A stretch of DNA of 37,992 nt from Cytophagales bacterium. GTDB taxonomy: Bacteria > Bacteroidota > Bacteroidia > Cytophagales > Cyclobacteriaceae. The DNA lies in contig JAAFHY010000023.1 of the NCBI GenBank assembly GCA_013298505.1, forward strand, positions 1 through 37,992, given 5' to 3'. This document shows positions 10,382-19,724 of this stretch, one piece after another; positions within the stretch are counted from its first letter, which is position 1; each line of letters starts with the position of its first letter. The notes beneath the pieces were generated by a model that was given only the letters and a program-made list of their open reading frames with translations, did not search any database and was not told the DNA's origin. A program made the translations under genes and the position numbers.

Positions 10382-11467
10382 TTAGCTTTTAATCATCGCC
10401 AAAAACTGATCGAAAAGATATCTCGAATCATGCGGACCTGGTGAAGCTTCTGGGTGATACTGAACTGAAAACGCCTTTTTGTTTTTCAACCGAATGCCCA
10501 TGATGGTTTCGTCATTCAGGTGAACATGCGTCACTTCTATTTCAGGGTGTTTATCCAAGCCTTCGTTCTTTACCGCAAAGCCGTGATTTTGCGAAGTCAT
10601 TTCGCCTAAGCCCGAAATCAAATTCTTTACGGGGTGATTGAGTCCGCGGTGACCGTGATGCATTTTAAAGGTGGTCAGTCCTGCTGCCAAAGCCAATAAT
10701 TGATGTCCCAAACAAATTCCAAACACAGGTTTATCAGCCTCCAATATTTCTTTCACTGTCTTCACGGCATAGTCCATTACCGAAGGGTCGCCAGGGCCAT
10801 TGGAAATAAAATAGCCATCGGGGTTCCACGCATTCATTTCCGAAAAGAGAGTTTTAGCAGGGAACACCTGCACATAACAACCACGTTCTGCCAAGCTTCT
10901 CAAAATATTGGTTTTGATCCCCACATCCAGCGCAGCAATTTTAATGGTCGCTGTTGCATCGCCAAAGAAGTACGGCTTCTTGGTACTTACTACCGATGAC
11001 AACTCCAACCCATCCATCGAAGGTACTTTTTTCAATTCGGCTTTGAGTTGCTCGGGTGAAAGTTCTGAAGATATGATTGCATTTTGTGCCCCCTTGCTGC
11101 GAATGTGGCGCACCAACTTGCGCGTATCAATGTCGGCAATGCCCACTACATTATTTTTCTCTAAGTATTGTTGAAGGCTTTGTTTAGAAGTCTTGCGACT
11201 GAAGTCATCTGAAAATTCGTTGATTACAATGCCTTTGATCATGGGCGCAGCCGACTCTTCCTCAGTCTCTACCGTGCCGTAGTTACCGATGTGGGCAGTA
11301 GTATTCACAATAATCTGCCCGTAATAAGAAGGGTCGGTATAAATCTCTTGATAGCCCGTCATGCCCGTATTGAAGCAGATTTCGCCACCACTGGTTCCTT
11401 TTTTGCCGATGGCGCGGCCTTCCACGAGCGTGCCATCTTCTAGAAGTAAATAAGCTTTGTCTTGCAA
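10382..11467 (-). CDS. carA: Carbamoyl-phosphate synthase small subunit (glutaminase)
   Basis: 361 aa. Hydrolyses glutamine and feeds ammonia to CarB for carbamoyl phosphate, a precursor of pyrimidines and arginine. The N-terminal domain (LLLEDGTLVEGRAIGKKGTSGGEICFNTGMTGYQE) is followed by the class I glutamine amidotransferase domain with FISNGPGDPS, the nucleophile elbow GICLGHQLLALA and the catalytic His/Glu pair in QYHPEASPGPHDS. Translation must start at TTG (11467): a stop lies in frame 15 bp upstream, and the next ATG would delete the first conserved strand. carB is not adjacent. Confidence 0.96.
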   Translation of the reverse strand: MQDKAYLLLEDGTLVEGRAIGKKGTSGGEICFNTGMTGYQEIYTDPSYYGQIIVNTTAHIGNYGTVETEEESAAPMIKGIVINEFSDDFSRKTSKQSLQQYLEKNNVVGIADIDTRKLVRHIRSKGAQNAIISSELSPEQLKAELKKVPSMDGLELSSVVSTKKPYFFGDATATIKIAALDVGIKTNILRSLAERGCYVQVFPAKTLFSEMNAWNPDGYFISNGPGDPSVMDYAVKTVKEILEADKPVFGICLGHQLLALAAGLTTFKMHHGHRGLNHPVKNLISGLGEMTSQNHGFAVKNEGLDKHPEIEVTHVHLNDETIMGIRLKNKKAFSVQYHPEASPGPHDSRYLFDQFLAMIKS

Positions 11468-11490
11468 GGGTTGTAGTGGTTAAAGGTTAA

Positions 11491-11498
11491 CAAAAATA
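11491..11498 (-). promoter_or_regulatory. -7 box upstream of carA
   Basis: TATTTTTG on the minus strand is an exact TAnnTTTG, 23 bp before the TTG start. It lies downstream of the ribosomal operon terminator, so carA likely has its own promoter. The -33 element is poor. Confidence 0.45.
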
Positions 11499-11565
11499 CT
11501 TTTAGGAATTGATACACCATTAAAAGTCAGGTTAATTCTTTCCGCATTCGATAGAAATAGGTCAT

Positions 11566-11600
11566 AAAAAAAGGGATTGAACTCGCGCTCAATCCCTTTC
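11566..11600 (-). terminator. Intrinsic terminator at the end of the ribosomal-protein operon
   Basis: On the minus strand a perfect 11-bp stem AAAGGGATTGA (11590-11600) / TCAATCCCTTT (11571-11581) with an 8-nt loop runs straight into eight T. It lies 18 bp past the rplQ stop, and is the strongest terminator in the window. Confidence 0.92.
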
Positions 11601-11618
11601 TATATTTTAAGACAATCA

Positions 11619-12134
11619 CTATTCTTCCTTTTTGGTCTTCTTAGCAGCTTTTTTTGGCTTTGCTTCGGTAGCCTCTGCAACTACGGTTGCATCTTCAGCG
11701 CCTTCTTCTTTCTTGCCCTTCTTTCCCCTTCTGGTTTTGGCCTTTTTAGCCGAGGCATCTTTGGTATACAAATCGTTAAAGTCTACCAATTCCATTAAGC
11801 ACATATCAGCAGCATCGCCTTGACGCACTTCGCTTAATTTAATGATTCGAGTATAGCCACCTGCACGGTTCGCAATTCTTCCTGCTACTTCACCAAACAA
11901 CGTCTTGATTGACTCTTTGTTTTGAAGATAGGAGAATACGGTTCTGCGAGAGTGTGTTGTATCGCTCTTGGCCTTGGTAAGCAAAGGCTCTACGTACTTT
12001 CTAAGTGCTTTTGCTTTGGCCACCGTAGTGGTAATGCGCTTGTTCAATATTAATGACGAGGCCATGTTAGATAACAACGCATGTCTGTGCGCTGACTTCC
12101 TTCCAAGATGGTTTATTTTTTTTCCGTGTCTCAT
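11619..12134 (-). CDS. rplQ: 50S ribosomal protein bL17
   Basis: 171 aa. Residues 1-125 are the conserved bL17 fold ([50 protein letters not shown]). Residues 127-171 form a Lys/Ala/Glu-rich tail absent from the 127-aa E. coli protein but frequent in Bacteroidota. It is the last gene of the operon, 66 bp after rpoA, followed by a strong terminator. Confidence 0.97.
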   Translation of the reverse strand: MRHGKKINHLGRKSAHRHALLSNMASSLILNKRITTTVAKAKALRKYVEPLLTKAKSDTTHSRRTVFSYLQNKESIKTLFGEVAGRIANRAGGYTRIIKLSEVRQGDAADMCLMELVDFNDLYTKDASAKKAKTRRGKKGKKEEGAEDATVVAEATEAKPKKAAKKTKKEE

Positions 12135-12200
12135 TCTACTCTATTTTAAAAATCCAAGTTGACTATTGACTCTGATAGGTATCTGAATCAATTGTTATGA

Positions 12201-13190
12201 CTAGTCTTCCTCTAATTTATACTTTGCAAGATCCATTCCGAAAGTAAGGTTTTTGTCAGCTACTAGTTGCTCTAGTTCGGCTAATGACTTCTTACCAAAG
12301 TTGCGGAATTTCATCATGTCTGAAATATCCAAACGCACTAGGTCGCCTAATGATTTTACTTCTGCAGCTTTCAAGCAATTATAGGCACGAACCGAAAGAT
12401 CTAAATCATGTAATTGAGTCTTCAACAATTTGCGCATGTGTAGCATCTCTTCATCTACTTGCTCTACTTCGCTATCTCTGGTTGTTTCTAATTCAATTGA
12501 CTTGTCTGAGAAAAGTCTGAAATGTTGTATTAAAATAAAAGCAGCTCCTTCCAACGCTTTTTCAGGATGAATAGAGCCGTCTGTTTCGATATCAATCAAT
12601 AATTTCTCGTAGTCGGTTTTTTGCTCAACACGGGTGTTCTCAACACTGTATTTAACATTCTTCACCGGAGTGAAAATGGCATCAATTGGAATGAATCCAA
12701 AAACTTGCTCATTCGGCTTGCTCTCTTCGGCAGGTAAATAACCACGGCCCTTTTCAATCAACAATTCAATTTCAAATTGCGCAGAATCATCAAGGTTACA
12801 AATTACATGCTCAGCATTCAACACTTCAAAGCCAGTTGTAAACTTCGCTATATCGCCAGCTTTAAATTGCTTTTGCTTTTTTATGTTAACAACAACTTTT
12901 GATTCGTTCGACTCGCCCACTTTGCGGAAACGAACCTGTTTAAGATTTAATATAATTTCAGATACATCTTCAACAACACCCTCAATGGTCGAAAACTCGT
13001 GCAACACACCCGGGATTTTAATTCCAGTAATTGCATAACCTTCTAATGAAGAAAGGAGGATTCTTCTTAGCGCATTGCCGATGGTTACTCCATATCCTTT
13101 CTCTAAAGGTTTAAAAGTAAAGAAGCCATGAAAGTCGTCTGACTTTTCCATCACTACTTTCTCTGGCATTTGAAATGCTAATATTGACAT
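12201..13190 (-). CDS. rpoA: DNA-directed RNA polymerase subunit alpha
   Basis: 329 aa, normal length. The N-terminal assembly domain ([25 protein letters not shown]) nucleates the alpha dimer for beta/beta' binding. A linker near residue 240 leads to the C-terminal domain ([20 protein letters not shown] ... [12 protein letters not shown]), whose Arg in SVRAYN corresponds to the UP-element-contacting Arg265 of E. coli. It sits between rpsD and rplQ as in most bacteria. Confidence 0.98.
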   Translation of the reverse strand: MSILAFQMPEKVVMEKSDDFHGFFTFKPLEKGYGVTIGNALRRILLSSLEGYAITGIKIPGVLHEFSTIEGVVEDVSEIILNLKQVRFRKVGESNESKVVVNIKKQKQFKAGDIAKFTTGFEVLNAEHVICNLDDSAQFEIELLIEKGRGYLPAEESKPNEQVFGFIPIDAIFTPVKNVKYSVENTRVEQKTDYEKLLIDIETDGSIHPEKALEGAAFILIQHFRLFSDKSIELETTRDSEVEQVDEEMLHMRKLLKTQLHDLDLSVRAYNCLKAAEVKSLGDLVRLDISDMMKFRNFGKKSLAELEQLVADKNLTFGMDLAKYKLEED

Positions 13191-13217
13191 ACTCGTTTTT
13201 AATTAATGTTGAAACTA

Positions 13218-13823
13218 TTACTTAGAGTACAACTCGACAATCAACTGCTCGTTGATGTTTTCTGGTATATCTTGCCTTGGGGGTAAGTTAATCAACTTGC
13301 CTTCCATTTCTTTTAAATCCCATTCTAGCCAATTATACTTTTTCGCTCCTTGAATAGAAAGGGAACTATTGATTGCCTCTAATGATTTTGACTTTTCACG
13401 AACAGCTACCACATCGCCTGGCTTTAAAAAAGCAGAAGGAACATTCAGCACTTCTCCGTTTACGGTAATGTGCTTATGTACAACCAGCTGACGTGCAGCC
13501 CTACGAGTAGGCGCAACACCTAAACGATAAACAGTGTTATCCAAGCGCGATTCTAACATTTGCAAAAGAACTTCGCCCGTTACTCCTTTTTTGCGAGAAG
13601 CTTTGTGAAATGTATTCTCGAACTGACGCTCTAAAATTCCGTAGATGAATTTGGCTTTTTGCTTCTCCGCTAACTGAACGGCATATTCCGATTGCTTGCG
13701 CTTCTTTCCTTTACCGTGCTGGCCAGCAGGATAATTCTTCTTTGCCAACGTTTTACTGTCGCCAAAGATTGGTTCGTTATATCTTCTGGAAATCCTTGTT
13801 TTGGGACCTGTGTACCTTGCCAT
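13218..13823 (-). CDS. rpsD: 30S ribosomal protein uS4
   Basis: 201 aa. Primary 16S rRNA-binding protein. It has the [16 protein letters not shown]-terminus without the cysteine cluster of zinc-binding S4 and an S4 RNA-binding domain ([41 protein letters not shown]). In many bacteria S4 also represses its operon by binding mRNA; the unusually long 110-bp leader between rpsK and rpsD could hold such a site, but I cannot show it. Confidence 0.98.
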   Translation of the reverse strand: MARYTGPKTRISRRYNEPIFGDSKTLAKKNYPAGQHGKGKKRKQSEYAVQLAEKQKAKFIYGILERQFENTFHKASRKKGVTGEVLLQMLESRLDNTVYRLGVAPTRRAARQLVVHKHITVNGEVLNVPSAFLKPGDVVAVREKSKSLEAINSSLSIQGAKKYNWLEWDLKEMEGKLINLPPRQDIPENINEQLIVELYSK

Positions 13824-13933
13824 ACTTTCTATTTTTGATTTTAAATGGTGGATTTACGATTTAACTCGCTTTATCAACCCTCATTGTATTTTTTTCTAAA
13901 AAACTAAAATCGTAAACTTTAAATCGAAAATCT
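13824..13933. repeat. rpsK-rpsD spacer with 10-bp inverted repeat
   Basis: The 110-bp gap is one of the longest in the operon. TTTACGATTT (13853-13862) and AAATCGTAAA (13907-13916) are perfect complements 44 nt apart. There is no ORF and no exact TAnnTTTG on the minus strand. Confidence 0.5.
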
Positions 13934-14338
13934 CTACACTCTTCTCTTCTTCGGAGGGCGACATCCATTATGCGGAATCGGAGTAAAATCTCTGATGATT
14001 GTTACTTCAACACCTGAAGCTTGGATGCTGCGTATCGCTGACTCGCGACCAGCACCAGGACCTTTCACAAAAACTTCTACTTTACGCACTCCCAATTCAA
14101 ATGCTTTAGTAGCACATTCCTGAGCTGCAACCTGAGCTGCATACGGTGTATTTTTCTTTGAGCCTTTGAATCCCATCTTTCCAGCCGATGCCCACGACAC
14201 AACTTGGCCAGTACTGTTAGTAATGGAAATGATGATATTGTTGAAGGTAGCGCGGATGTGGGCTTGGCCGATAGCCTCCACATTTACAACGCGTTTTTTG
14301 CTCTTGTCCTTCTTCTTTTCAACTGCAGGTGCTGCCAT
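13934..14338 (-). CDS. rpsK: 30S ribosomal protein uS11
   Basis: 134 aa. Platform protein of the 30S subunit. A basic N-terminal extension ([11 protein letters not shown]) precedes the conserved core: [52 protein letters not shown] and the universal C-terminus [16 protein letters not shown]. It starts 27 bp after rpsM. Confidence 0.98.
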   Translation of the reverse strand: MAAPAVEKKKDKSKKRVVNVEAIGQAHIRATFNNIIISITNSTGQVVSWASAGKMGFKGSKKNTPYAAQVAAQECATKAFELGVRKVEVFVKGPGAGRESAIRSIQASGVEVTIIRDFTPIPHNGCRPPKKRRV

Positions 14339-14365
14339 ACGAAAAGTTTATTGTTTTTAAATTAA

Positions 14366-14746
14366 TTACCCTTTAACTGCCTTCTTCTTGTTCGCAACCG
14401 TCTTACGCTTTCCTTTACGCGTACGAGAATTGTTTTTTGTTTTCTGCCCACGCACAGGCAAGCCTTTGCGATGACGTAACCCACGATAGCAACCAATGTC
14501 CATCAAGCGCTTAATGCTTAATTGAACTTCTGATCGCAACGAGCCTTCAATGCGAAACTGCTCTGCAATAACAGCGCGAACCGTGTTCGAATCTTCGTCC
14601 GTCCAATCTTTTACCTTCTTATCCCAACTTACGTTGGATTGGGTAAGTATTTTTTGAGCAGACCTGCGTCCAATCCCAAAAATGTAGGTAAGGCTGATTT
14701 CGCCTCTTTTGTTATCCGGAATATCTACACCAGCAATACGTGCCAT
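14366..14746 (-). CDS. rpsM: 30S ribosomal protein uS13
   Basis: 126 aa. Head protein contacting tRNA and 50S bridges. [20 protein letters not shown], the helix-hairpin-helix part [11 protein letters not shown], and the basic tail [20 protein letters not shown] are intact. The stop codon of rpmJ is 2 bp upstream of its start. Confidence 0.98.
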   Translation of the reverse strand: MARIAGVDIPDNKRGEISLTYIFGIGRRSAQKILTQSNVSWDKKVKDWTDEDSNTVRAVIAEQFRIEGSLRSEVQLSIKRLMDIGCYRGLRHRKGLPVRGQKTKNNSRTRKGKRKTVANKKKAVKG

Positions 14747-14748
14747 AA

Positions 14749-14865
14749 TTATCCTTGTCTTTGTTTATAACGTGGGTTCTTTTTGTTGATCACATACAAC
14801 TTGCCTTTGCGCCTGATTATTTTGCAATCGGCACTGCGCTTTTTTATGGATGCTCTTACTTTCAT
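14749..14865 (-). CDS. rpmJ: 50S ribosomal protein bL36 (zinc-free form)
   Basis: Found by manual translation: 38 aa, [15 protein letters not shown] ... ending NPRYKQRQG. Only one Cys (14) of the CxxC-C-H zinc ligand set remains, so this is the C-minus variant. Length and the ends MKVRAS / KQRQG are diagnostic. It lies 7 bp after infA and 2 bp before rpsM, the conserved infA-rpmJ-rpsM order. Confidence 0.95.
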   Translation of the reverse strand: MKVRASIKKRSADCKIIRRKGKLYVINKKNPRYKQRQG

Positions 14866-14872
14866 GTCTCTT

Positions 14873-15091
14873 CTATTTATATCTGAACGTAATCCTACCT
14901 TTTGTTAAATCATAAGGCGACATTTCTAATCTTACTTTATCGCCAGGCAAAATGCGGATGTAGTGCATTCTCATTTTGCCAGAAATATGAGCTAATACTT
15001 CATGACCATTTTCTAATTGCACTTTGAACATTGCATTAGATAATGCCTCTTGTATTGTTCCGTCTTGCTCTATCGACTTTTGTTTCGCCAT
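14873..15091 (-). CDS. infA: Translation initiation factor IF-1
   Basis: 72 aa, the standard size. OB-fold protein that blocks the ribosomal A site during initiation. It reads [20 protein letters not shown], then [20 protein letters not shown] and [20 protein letters not shown]. The first 22 bp overlap the 3' end of map, which suggests translational coupling. Confidence 0.98.
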   Translation of the reverse strand: MAKQKSIEQDGTIQEALSNAMFKVQLENGHEVLAHISGKMRMHYIRILPGDKVRLEMSPYDLTKGRITFRYK

Positions 15092-15867
15092 TTAAAACTA
15101 TAACTCTCTTCTAAGTACTCGTGTGTAGTCAAAATCTCAGTACGATCTTTATAAATCGCTACCATGTGTTCAAAATGTGCCGAAGGTTTCTTGTCCTGTG
15201 TACGGATCGTCCATCCGTCTTTTTCCTGAACCACCTTCTTAGTGCCCATGTTGATCATCGGCTCAATCGCAAAAACCATCCCGTGCTCGATCTTTGGCCC
15301 TCTGCCTCTCTTGCCATAGTTCGGAACTTCAGGGTCTTCATGCAATTTCTTTCCTACACCATGACCAACTAGCTCTCGCACTACACCGTAACCAAACTGC
15401 TCTACATAATTCTGAACAGCAAACCCAATATCTCCAATTCGATTACCCACTTTTGCTTGTTCTATGCCCAAGTAAAGCGAGTGCAATGTTCGATCAAGCA
15501 ATCGTAGCACTTCAGCATTTACACCCTCTAGTGGGTATGTGTACGCTGAATCACTATGAAATCCATTTAGCAGAACACCGCAGTCAATTGAAACAACATC
15601 TGTCTCTTTCAACTGGTATTCATTTGGTATTCCATGCACCACCACATCGTTTACCGAGATGCAAAGTGAGGCTGGGAAAGACCCGTTGTAGTTCAAAAAA
15701 GAAGGAATTCCGTTATGATCGCGGATATATTCCTCGGCAATTTTATTCAGTGTTTTCGTTTTCACTCCAGGCTTAATAACCTTGGCTACTTCCGCATGTG
15801 TTCGGGCTAAAACCTGAGCACTCTGTTTTATTAACTGAATATCACTGTCCGTCTTATAGTGAACCAT
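15070..15867 (-). CDS. map: Methionine aminopeptidase, type I
   Basis: 265 aa. Removes N-terminal Met from nascent proteins. All five metal ligands are present: Asp in VSIDCGVLL, Asp in [10 protein letters not shown], His in [13 protein letters not shown], Glu in [10 protein letters not shown] and Glu in FEHMVAI. A [28 protein letters not shown] substrate loop is visible. It lies 6 bp after secY; the C-terminus runs 22 bp into infA. Confidence 0.97.
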   Translation of the reverse strand: MVHYKTDSDIQLIKQSAQVLARTHAEVAKVIKPGVKTKTLNKIAEEYIRDHNGIPSFLNYNGSFPASLCISVNDVVVHGIPNEYQLKETDVVSIDCGVLLNGFHSDSAYTYPLEGVNAEVLRLLDRTLHSLYLGIEQAKVGNRIGDIGFAVQNYVEQFGYGVVRELVGHGVGKKLHEDPEVPNYGKRGRGPKIEHGMVFAIEPMINMGTKKVVQEKDGWTIRTQDKKPSAHFEHMVAIYKDRTEILTTHEYLEESYSFKWRNKSR

Positions 15868-15873
15868 TCAACT

Positions 15874-17184
15874 TTAAGCCGCAGCAAACTGAGAACGTCC
15901 TTTCACTCTTCCGGATTTCATCATTCCTTCGTAGTGACGCATCAATAAATAACTTTCTATTTGTTGAAGCGTATCAAGCACCACACCTACCAAAATGAGT
16001 AAGGATGTGCCACCGTAGAAGTAAGCAAAATTTTGGGTGATTCCCGCCTTCACAGCAAAAGCTGGGAGGATAGCAACCATCGCCAATAAGAATGCGCCCG
16101 GTAAAGTGATCTTTGATAAAATGTTGTCTATGAATTCGGCTGTCTGTTTGCCTGGCTTTATACCTGGCACAAAACCACCATTCCTTTTCAAGTTTTCTGC
16201 AATGTCATTTGATGGTACTGTAATGGCAGTGTAGAAGAAAGTGAAAATGATAATCAAGGATGCAAACAATAAATTGTATTGCCAAGATGTAAAGTCAGCG
16301 AACGTAGTGCCCACGTAAGCACCCACATCGCTATCGCGCCAAATTTGGGCAACCAAAGGTGGGATGAACATAAGTGCTTGCGCAAATATGATTGGCATAA
16401 CACCCGCTGAATTTAATTTTAATGGAATGAAATCGCGCTTGCCACCGTACAGTTTGTTGCCCACAACTTGCTTAGCATATTGAACTGGAATTCTTCGTAC
16501 TGCCTGCGTAAGTGCTATTACACCCACCACTACAAAGAACAAGGCAAGAGCTTCGATAATTAATAGCAATCCACCACTAAAACCCTTTGTATCGGCTTCT
16601 TGATAGATCGCAGCAGGGAAACGAGAAACAATACCGATCATAATAAGCATGCTGATACCGTTACCAATTCCTTTATCAGTGATGCGCTCGCCCAACCACA
16701 TACAGAACATGGTTCCAGCCACAATAATCATCATTGATGAGATCGTGAAGAACAATCCTGGGCTAATAATCGCCTCTTGATTAACAGTTGCTCTTAGATA
16801 ACCGTATGACTGAGCAGCAGTAATGAGAATGGTGAGTACGCGTGTCCACTGATTCAATTTTTTTCTTCCGCTTTCGCCCTCTTTCTGCATCTTAGTAAAA
16901 GTGGGTACAGCAACAGTTAGAAGTTGCACCACAATAGAGGCCGAGATGTAAGGCATTATGCCTAGCGCGAAAATAGAAGCCCTGCTGAAAGAACCACCCA
17001 AAAACGTGTTTAGGAAATCGAAAATACCACCCTGATTTCCTGTTAATAAGTTAGGATCTACCCCAGGCAAAACGATATAAGAACCTAATCGGAAAATGAT
17101 TAAGAATCCTATCGTGTTTAAAATCCTAACACGTAGATCTTCGATTGAAAAAATGTTCTTTATGGTTGTAAAGAAGCTCTTCAT
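15874..17184 (-). CDS. secY: Preprotein translocase subunit SecY
   Basis: 436 aa, ten transmembrane helices. It forms the protein-conducting channel of the inner membrane with SecE and SecG. Landmarks: the plug region after TM1 (GSYIVLPGVDPN), GIMPYISASIVVQLL, the cytoplasmic loops around GERITDKGIGNGISMLI and RRIPVQYAKQVVG (C4 loop for ribosome/SecA), and NSAGVMPIIFAQALM. Its ATG overlaps the rplO stop (TAATG at 17184). Confidence 0.98.
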   Translation of the reverse strand: MKSFFTTIKNIFSIEDLRVRILNTIGFLIIFRLGSYIVLPGVDPNLLTGNQGGIFDFLNTFLGGSFSRASIFALGIMPYISASIVVQLLTVAVPTFTKMQKEGESGRKKLNQWTRVLTILITAAQSYGYLRATVNQEAIISPGLFFTISSMMIIVAGTMFCMWLGERITDKGIGNGISMLIMIGIVSRFPAAIYQEADTKGFSGGLLLIIEALALFFVVVGVIALTQAVRRIPVQYAKQVVGNKLYGGKRDFIPLKLNSAGVMPIIFAQALMFIPPLVAQIWRDSDVGAYVGTTFADFTSWQYNLLFASLIIIFTFFYTAITVPSNDIAENLKRNGGFVPGIKPGKQTAEFIDNILSKITLPGAFLLAMVAILPAFAVKAGITQNFAYFYGGTSLLILVGVVLDTLQQIESYLLMRHYEGMMKSGRVKGRSQFAAA

Positions 17185-17630
17185 TATTTAACTGTTGTAG
17201 CTGTTCCGCCTACTGTTTCAATTGCTTTGGTAGCTGTAGAAGAGAATGCATGTGCCTCTACGCTTACTTTTGCCTTCAATTCACCTCTTCCCAAAATCTT
17301 CACTTTATCTTTCTTTCCAACAATACCGTTGTTCACCATCAATTCGATGTTTAGTGAAGATGCATTGGTTTTTGAAGCCAACTCTTGCAACGCATCTAAA
17401 TTGATTGCTTTAAAATAAACTTTGTCGTTGTTTTTAAAACCAAACTTAGGAACTCGTCTTTGCAATGGCATTTGACCGCCTTCAAATCCAAATTTCTTTG
17501 CATAGCCCGAACGAGACTGCGCACCTTTGTGTCCACGGCCTGCTGTGCTACCGCCAGAACCTTGTCCGCGACCTAATCTCTTATTTGTTTTTACCGAACC
17601 TTCTGCCGGCTTAAGTGTGTGCAGTTTCAT
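17184..17630 (-). CDS. rplO: 50S ribosomal protein uL15
   Basis: 148 aa. A Gly/Arg-rich N-terminal extension (KRLGRGQGSGGSTAGRGHKGAQSRSG) threads into 23S rRNA; the core FEGGQMPLQRRVPKFGFKN is typical. The stop overlaps the secY start by one base, consistent with coupled translation. Confidence 0.97.
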   Translation of the reverse strand: MKLHTLKPAEGSVKTNKRLGRGQGSGGSTAGRGHKGAQSRSGYAKKFGFEGGQMPLQRRVPKFGFKNNDKVYFKAINLDALQELASKTNASSLNIELMVNNGIVGKKDKVKILGRGELKAKVSVEAHAFSSTATKAIETVGGTATTVK

Positions 17631-17645
17631 GTTTCGTTAAGTATT

Positions 17646-17825
17646 TTAAATGGTTACTACGCTCACCAAATGACTTACTTTTTTAACCATACCTTGAATC
17701 TGAGGAGTATATTCTACTTCCACCGATTTGTTTACTCTACCGAGGCCCAACGACTGAATAGTTAGCTGTTGAGTTTCTGGTCTCTTTATCATGCTACGTG
17801 TCTGCGTAATCTTCACTTTTGCCAT
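17646..17825 (-). CDS. rpmD: 50S ribosomal protein uL30
   Basis: Found by manual translation: 59 aa, MAKVKITQTRSMIKRPETQQ, then SLGLGRVNKSVEVEYTPQIQ and a MVKKVSHLV helix. Length and motif (I-T.....I.R...Q..T...LGL.r) are those of uL30. It lies 5 bp after rpsE and 15 bp before rplO, the usual rpsE-rpmD-rplO order. Confidence 0.96.
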   Translation of the reverse strand: MAKVKITQTRSMIKRPETQQLTIQSLGLGRVNKSVEVEYTPQIQGMVKKVSHLVSVVTI

Positions 17826-17830
17826 GACTC

Positions 17831-18349
17831 TTATCCGTTAAAAACTTTAGACAATGAAACCCCTCTATTCCGTGCGATGGTTTGTGGATCGCGCATGGTA
17901 GTCAACGCTTTGAAAGTTGCTTTTACCACGTTGTGCGGATTCGATGAACCTTTTGATTTTGCCAATACATTGTGAACACCCGCGCTCTCTAACACGGCAC
18001 GCATCGCACCACCCGCAATTACACCTGTACCAGGAGAAGCTGGCTTCAACAACACAAAACCGCCACCAAATTTCCCAAGCGATTCGTGCGGAACTGTGCC
18101 TTTGATAATAGGCACCTTTACTAAGTGCTTTTTTGCATCATCGATGCCTTTTGTAATTGCATCTGTTACTTCATTGGCTTTGCCCAATCCGTAACCTACC
18201 ACACCATTACCATCTCCTACAACTACTATAGCAGCAAAGCTGAATCTTCTACCCCCCTTTACCACTTTTGCTACACGTTGAATAGCAACCACCTTTTCTT
18301 TAAGGTCGATTTCGCTGGCTTTTACTGTGCTGACGTTACTTTGTGTCAT
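17831..18349 (-). CDS. rpsE: 30S ribosomal protein uS5
   Basis: 172 aa. Fidelity protein at the mRNA entry channel. It has the double-stranded-RNA-binding-like N-domain ([21 protein letters not shown]) and the C-domain with [31 protein letters not shown]. It lies 4 bp after rplR. Confidence 0.98.
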   Translation of the reverse strand: MTQSNVSTVKASEIDLKEKVVAIQRVAKVVKGGRRFSFAAIVVVGDGNGVVGYGLGKANEVTDAITKGIDDAKKHLVKVPIIKGTVPHESLGKFGGGFVLLKPASPGTGVIAGGAMRAVLESAGVHNVLAKSKGSSNPHNVVKATFKALTTMRDPQTIARNRGVSLSKVFNG

Positions 18350-18353
18350 GCTG

Positions 18354-18701
18354 TTAGAATTTTAAACCACCCTCTCTGGCTCCTTCTGCCAAAGCTTTGA
18401 TATTACCATGATATAAATAGCCGTTGCGATCGAAAACAATCTCTTTGATTCCACCAGCTAGTGCTTTTTCAGCAACTTTTTGTCCTACTGTTTTTGAGAT
18501 CGTCAACGAAACACCTCCTTCTTTAGATAAATCTTTTGATGAGGAAGCGAGAAGCGTATGTCCTTTACTGTCGTCAATAACTTGAACATAAATAGCCTTG
18601 TTGCTTTTGAACACAGTAAGTCTAGGACGAGCCGTTGTTCCCTCCAATTTTTTACGAATCCCCTTTTTGATTCGTAGTCTTCTGTTTTTAATATTTGGCA
18701 T
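18354..18701 (-). CDS. rplR: 50S ribosomal protein uL18
   Basis: 115 aa. 5S rRNA-binding protein: [21 protein letters not shown] at the N-terminus, then [19 protein letters not shown] and the C-terminal [24 protein letters not shown]. It starts 9 bp after rplF. Confidence 0.98.
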   Translation of the reverse strand: MPNIKNRRLRIKKGIRKKLEGTTARPRLTVFKSNKAIYVQVIDDSKGHTLLASSSKDLSKEGGVSLTISKTVGQKVAEKALAGGIKEIVFDRNGYLYHGNIKALAEGAREGGLKF

Positions 18702-18710
18702 AGTCTACTA

Positions 18711-19262
18711 TTATTTAGCAGCTGCTTTACCAGCTTTTCTGCGAACGAACTCACCTACATAACGAATACCTTTTCCTTTGTAAGGCTCTACGCTTCGCAA
18801 TGATTTTATTTTAGCGGCTACTTGACCAATCAACTGCTTATCTGAACCTTCCAGGGTGATAATTGGGTTTTGACCCTTCTCTTGCGTTGCAACAACTTTC
18901 AATTCAGAAGGTATTGCCATAATAATGCTATGAGAATATCCCAAGCTCAAGTCTAAGACATTACCCTGTGCCGTAGCTTTAAAGCCCACTCCTATTACTT
19001 CTAATTGTCTTTTATAACCGTTGCTTACGCCTTCGATCATATTTGCAATAAGGGATCTGTACAAACCGTGCAAAGCTTTATGACGCTTTTGTTCAGTTGG
19101 CCGTTGAACTAATACATTGCCATCTTCTAATACGATTTTAAAATCGGGATCAATCACTTGTTTCAATTCACCCTTAGGGCCTTTTACTGTAACCTGACGA
19201 TCACCGAAAGAGCAAGTAACGCCCTTTGGAATTTCTATTGGAAGTCTACCTATACGTGACAT
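18711..19262 (-). CDS. rplF: 50S ribosomal protein uL6
   Basis: 183 aa, two tandem uL6 domains. MSRIGRLPIEIPKGVTC and the C-terminal signature GKGIRYVGEFVRRKAGKAAAK (residues about 160-183) are diagnostic. It lies near the GTPase-associated centre of 50S. It starts 11 bp after rpsH. Confidence 0.98.
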   Translation of the reverse strand: MSRIGRLPIEIPKGVTCSFGDRQVTVKGPKGELKQVIDPDFKIVLEDGNVLVQRPTEQKRHKALHGLYRSLIANMIEGVSNGYKRQLEVIGVGFKATAQGNVLDLSLGYSHSIIMAIPSELKVVATQEKGQNPIITLEGSDKQLIGQVAAKIKSLRSVEPYKGKGIRYVGEFVRRKAGKAAAK

Positions 19263-19273
19263 ATTCTATTCGT

Positions 19274-19678
19274 TTAGTAGATGTAACACAAAACTTCACC
19301 ACCTACATTGAGCGCTTTTGCTTCCTTATCGGTAATTACACCTTTCGATGTTGATAAGATAGCTATACCCAAGCCGTTCAAAACTTTAGGCAAATTCTCT
19401 GCACCCTTATACTGGCGCAATCCTGGAGAACTTATGCGATCTAATTTAGTAATCGCTGATTCCTTCGTTTCAGGGTTATACTTAAGGGCAATTTTAATGC
19501 TGCCTTGTTTGTTTGCTGTTTCCTCAAATTTATAGTTGAGGATGTAGCCTTTGTCAAAAAGCACCTTGGTAACCTCCTTCTTTAAGTTAGAGGCAGGGAC
19601 TTCTACCACGCGATGGCGCGCCTTGATGGCGTTGCGCAAGCGGGTTAAATAATCTGCGATAGGATCAGTCGTCTTCAT
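19274..19678 (-). CDS. rpsH: 30S ribosomal protein uS8
   Basis: 134 aa with the ATG at 19678 ([17 protein letters not shown]). An in-frame upstream extension to 19726 would translate the terminator-like hairpin and the promoter box, so I reject it. The core has [37 protein letters not shown] and ends GGEVLCYIY. It is the first gene after a strong internal promoter, with a leader of about 40 nt. Confidence 0.97.
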   Translation of the reverse strand: MKTTDPIADYLTRLRNAIKARHRVVEVPASNLKKEVTKVLFDKGYILNYKFEETANKQGSIKIALKYNPETKESAITKLDRISSPGLRQYKGAENLPKVLNGLGIAILSTSKGVITDKEAKALNVGGEVLCYIY

Positions 19679-19691
19679 TTCACTTTTCTTT

Positions 19692-19724
19692 AAAAAGCAA
19701 GCCCCATTTTTAGAACGGGGCTGC
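19692..19724 (-). terminator. Terminator/attenuator-like hairpin before rpsH
   Basis: On the minus strand AGCCCC (19717-19722) pairs with GGGGCT (19700-19705), extendable by GC/GC across a bulge, with an 11-nt loop, followed by TGC and five T (19692-19696). It would stop transcripts reading from rpsN. Its 5' arm abuts and partly overlaps the -7 box of the rpsH promoter. Confidence 0.65.

Noticed and set aside
11577-11823. Hydrophobic plus-strand frames opposite rplQ
   Set aside because: They are the complement of the Lys/Ala/Glu-rich tail of bL17 and of the operon terminator.
15294-15776. 160-aa plus-strand frame opposite map
   Set aside because: Sequence is Leu/His-rich shadow coding with no recognisable motif; map on the other strand has all metal ligands.
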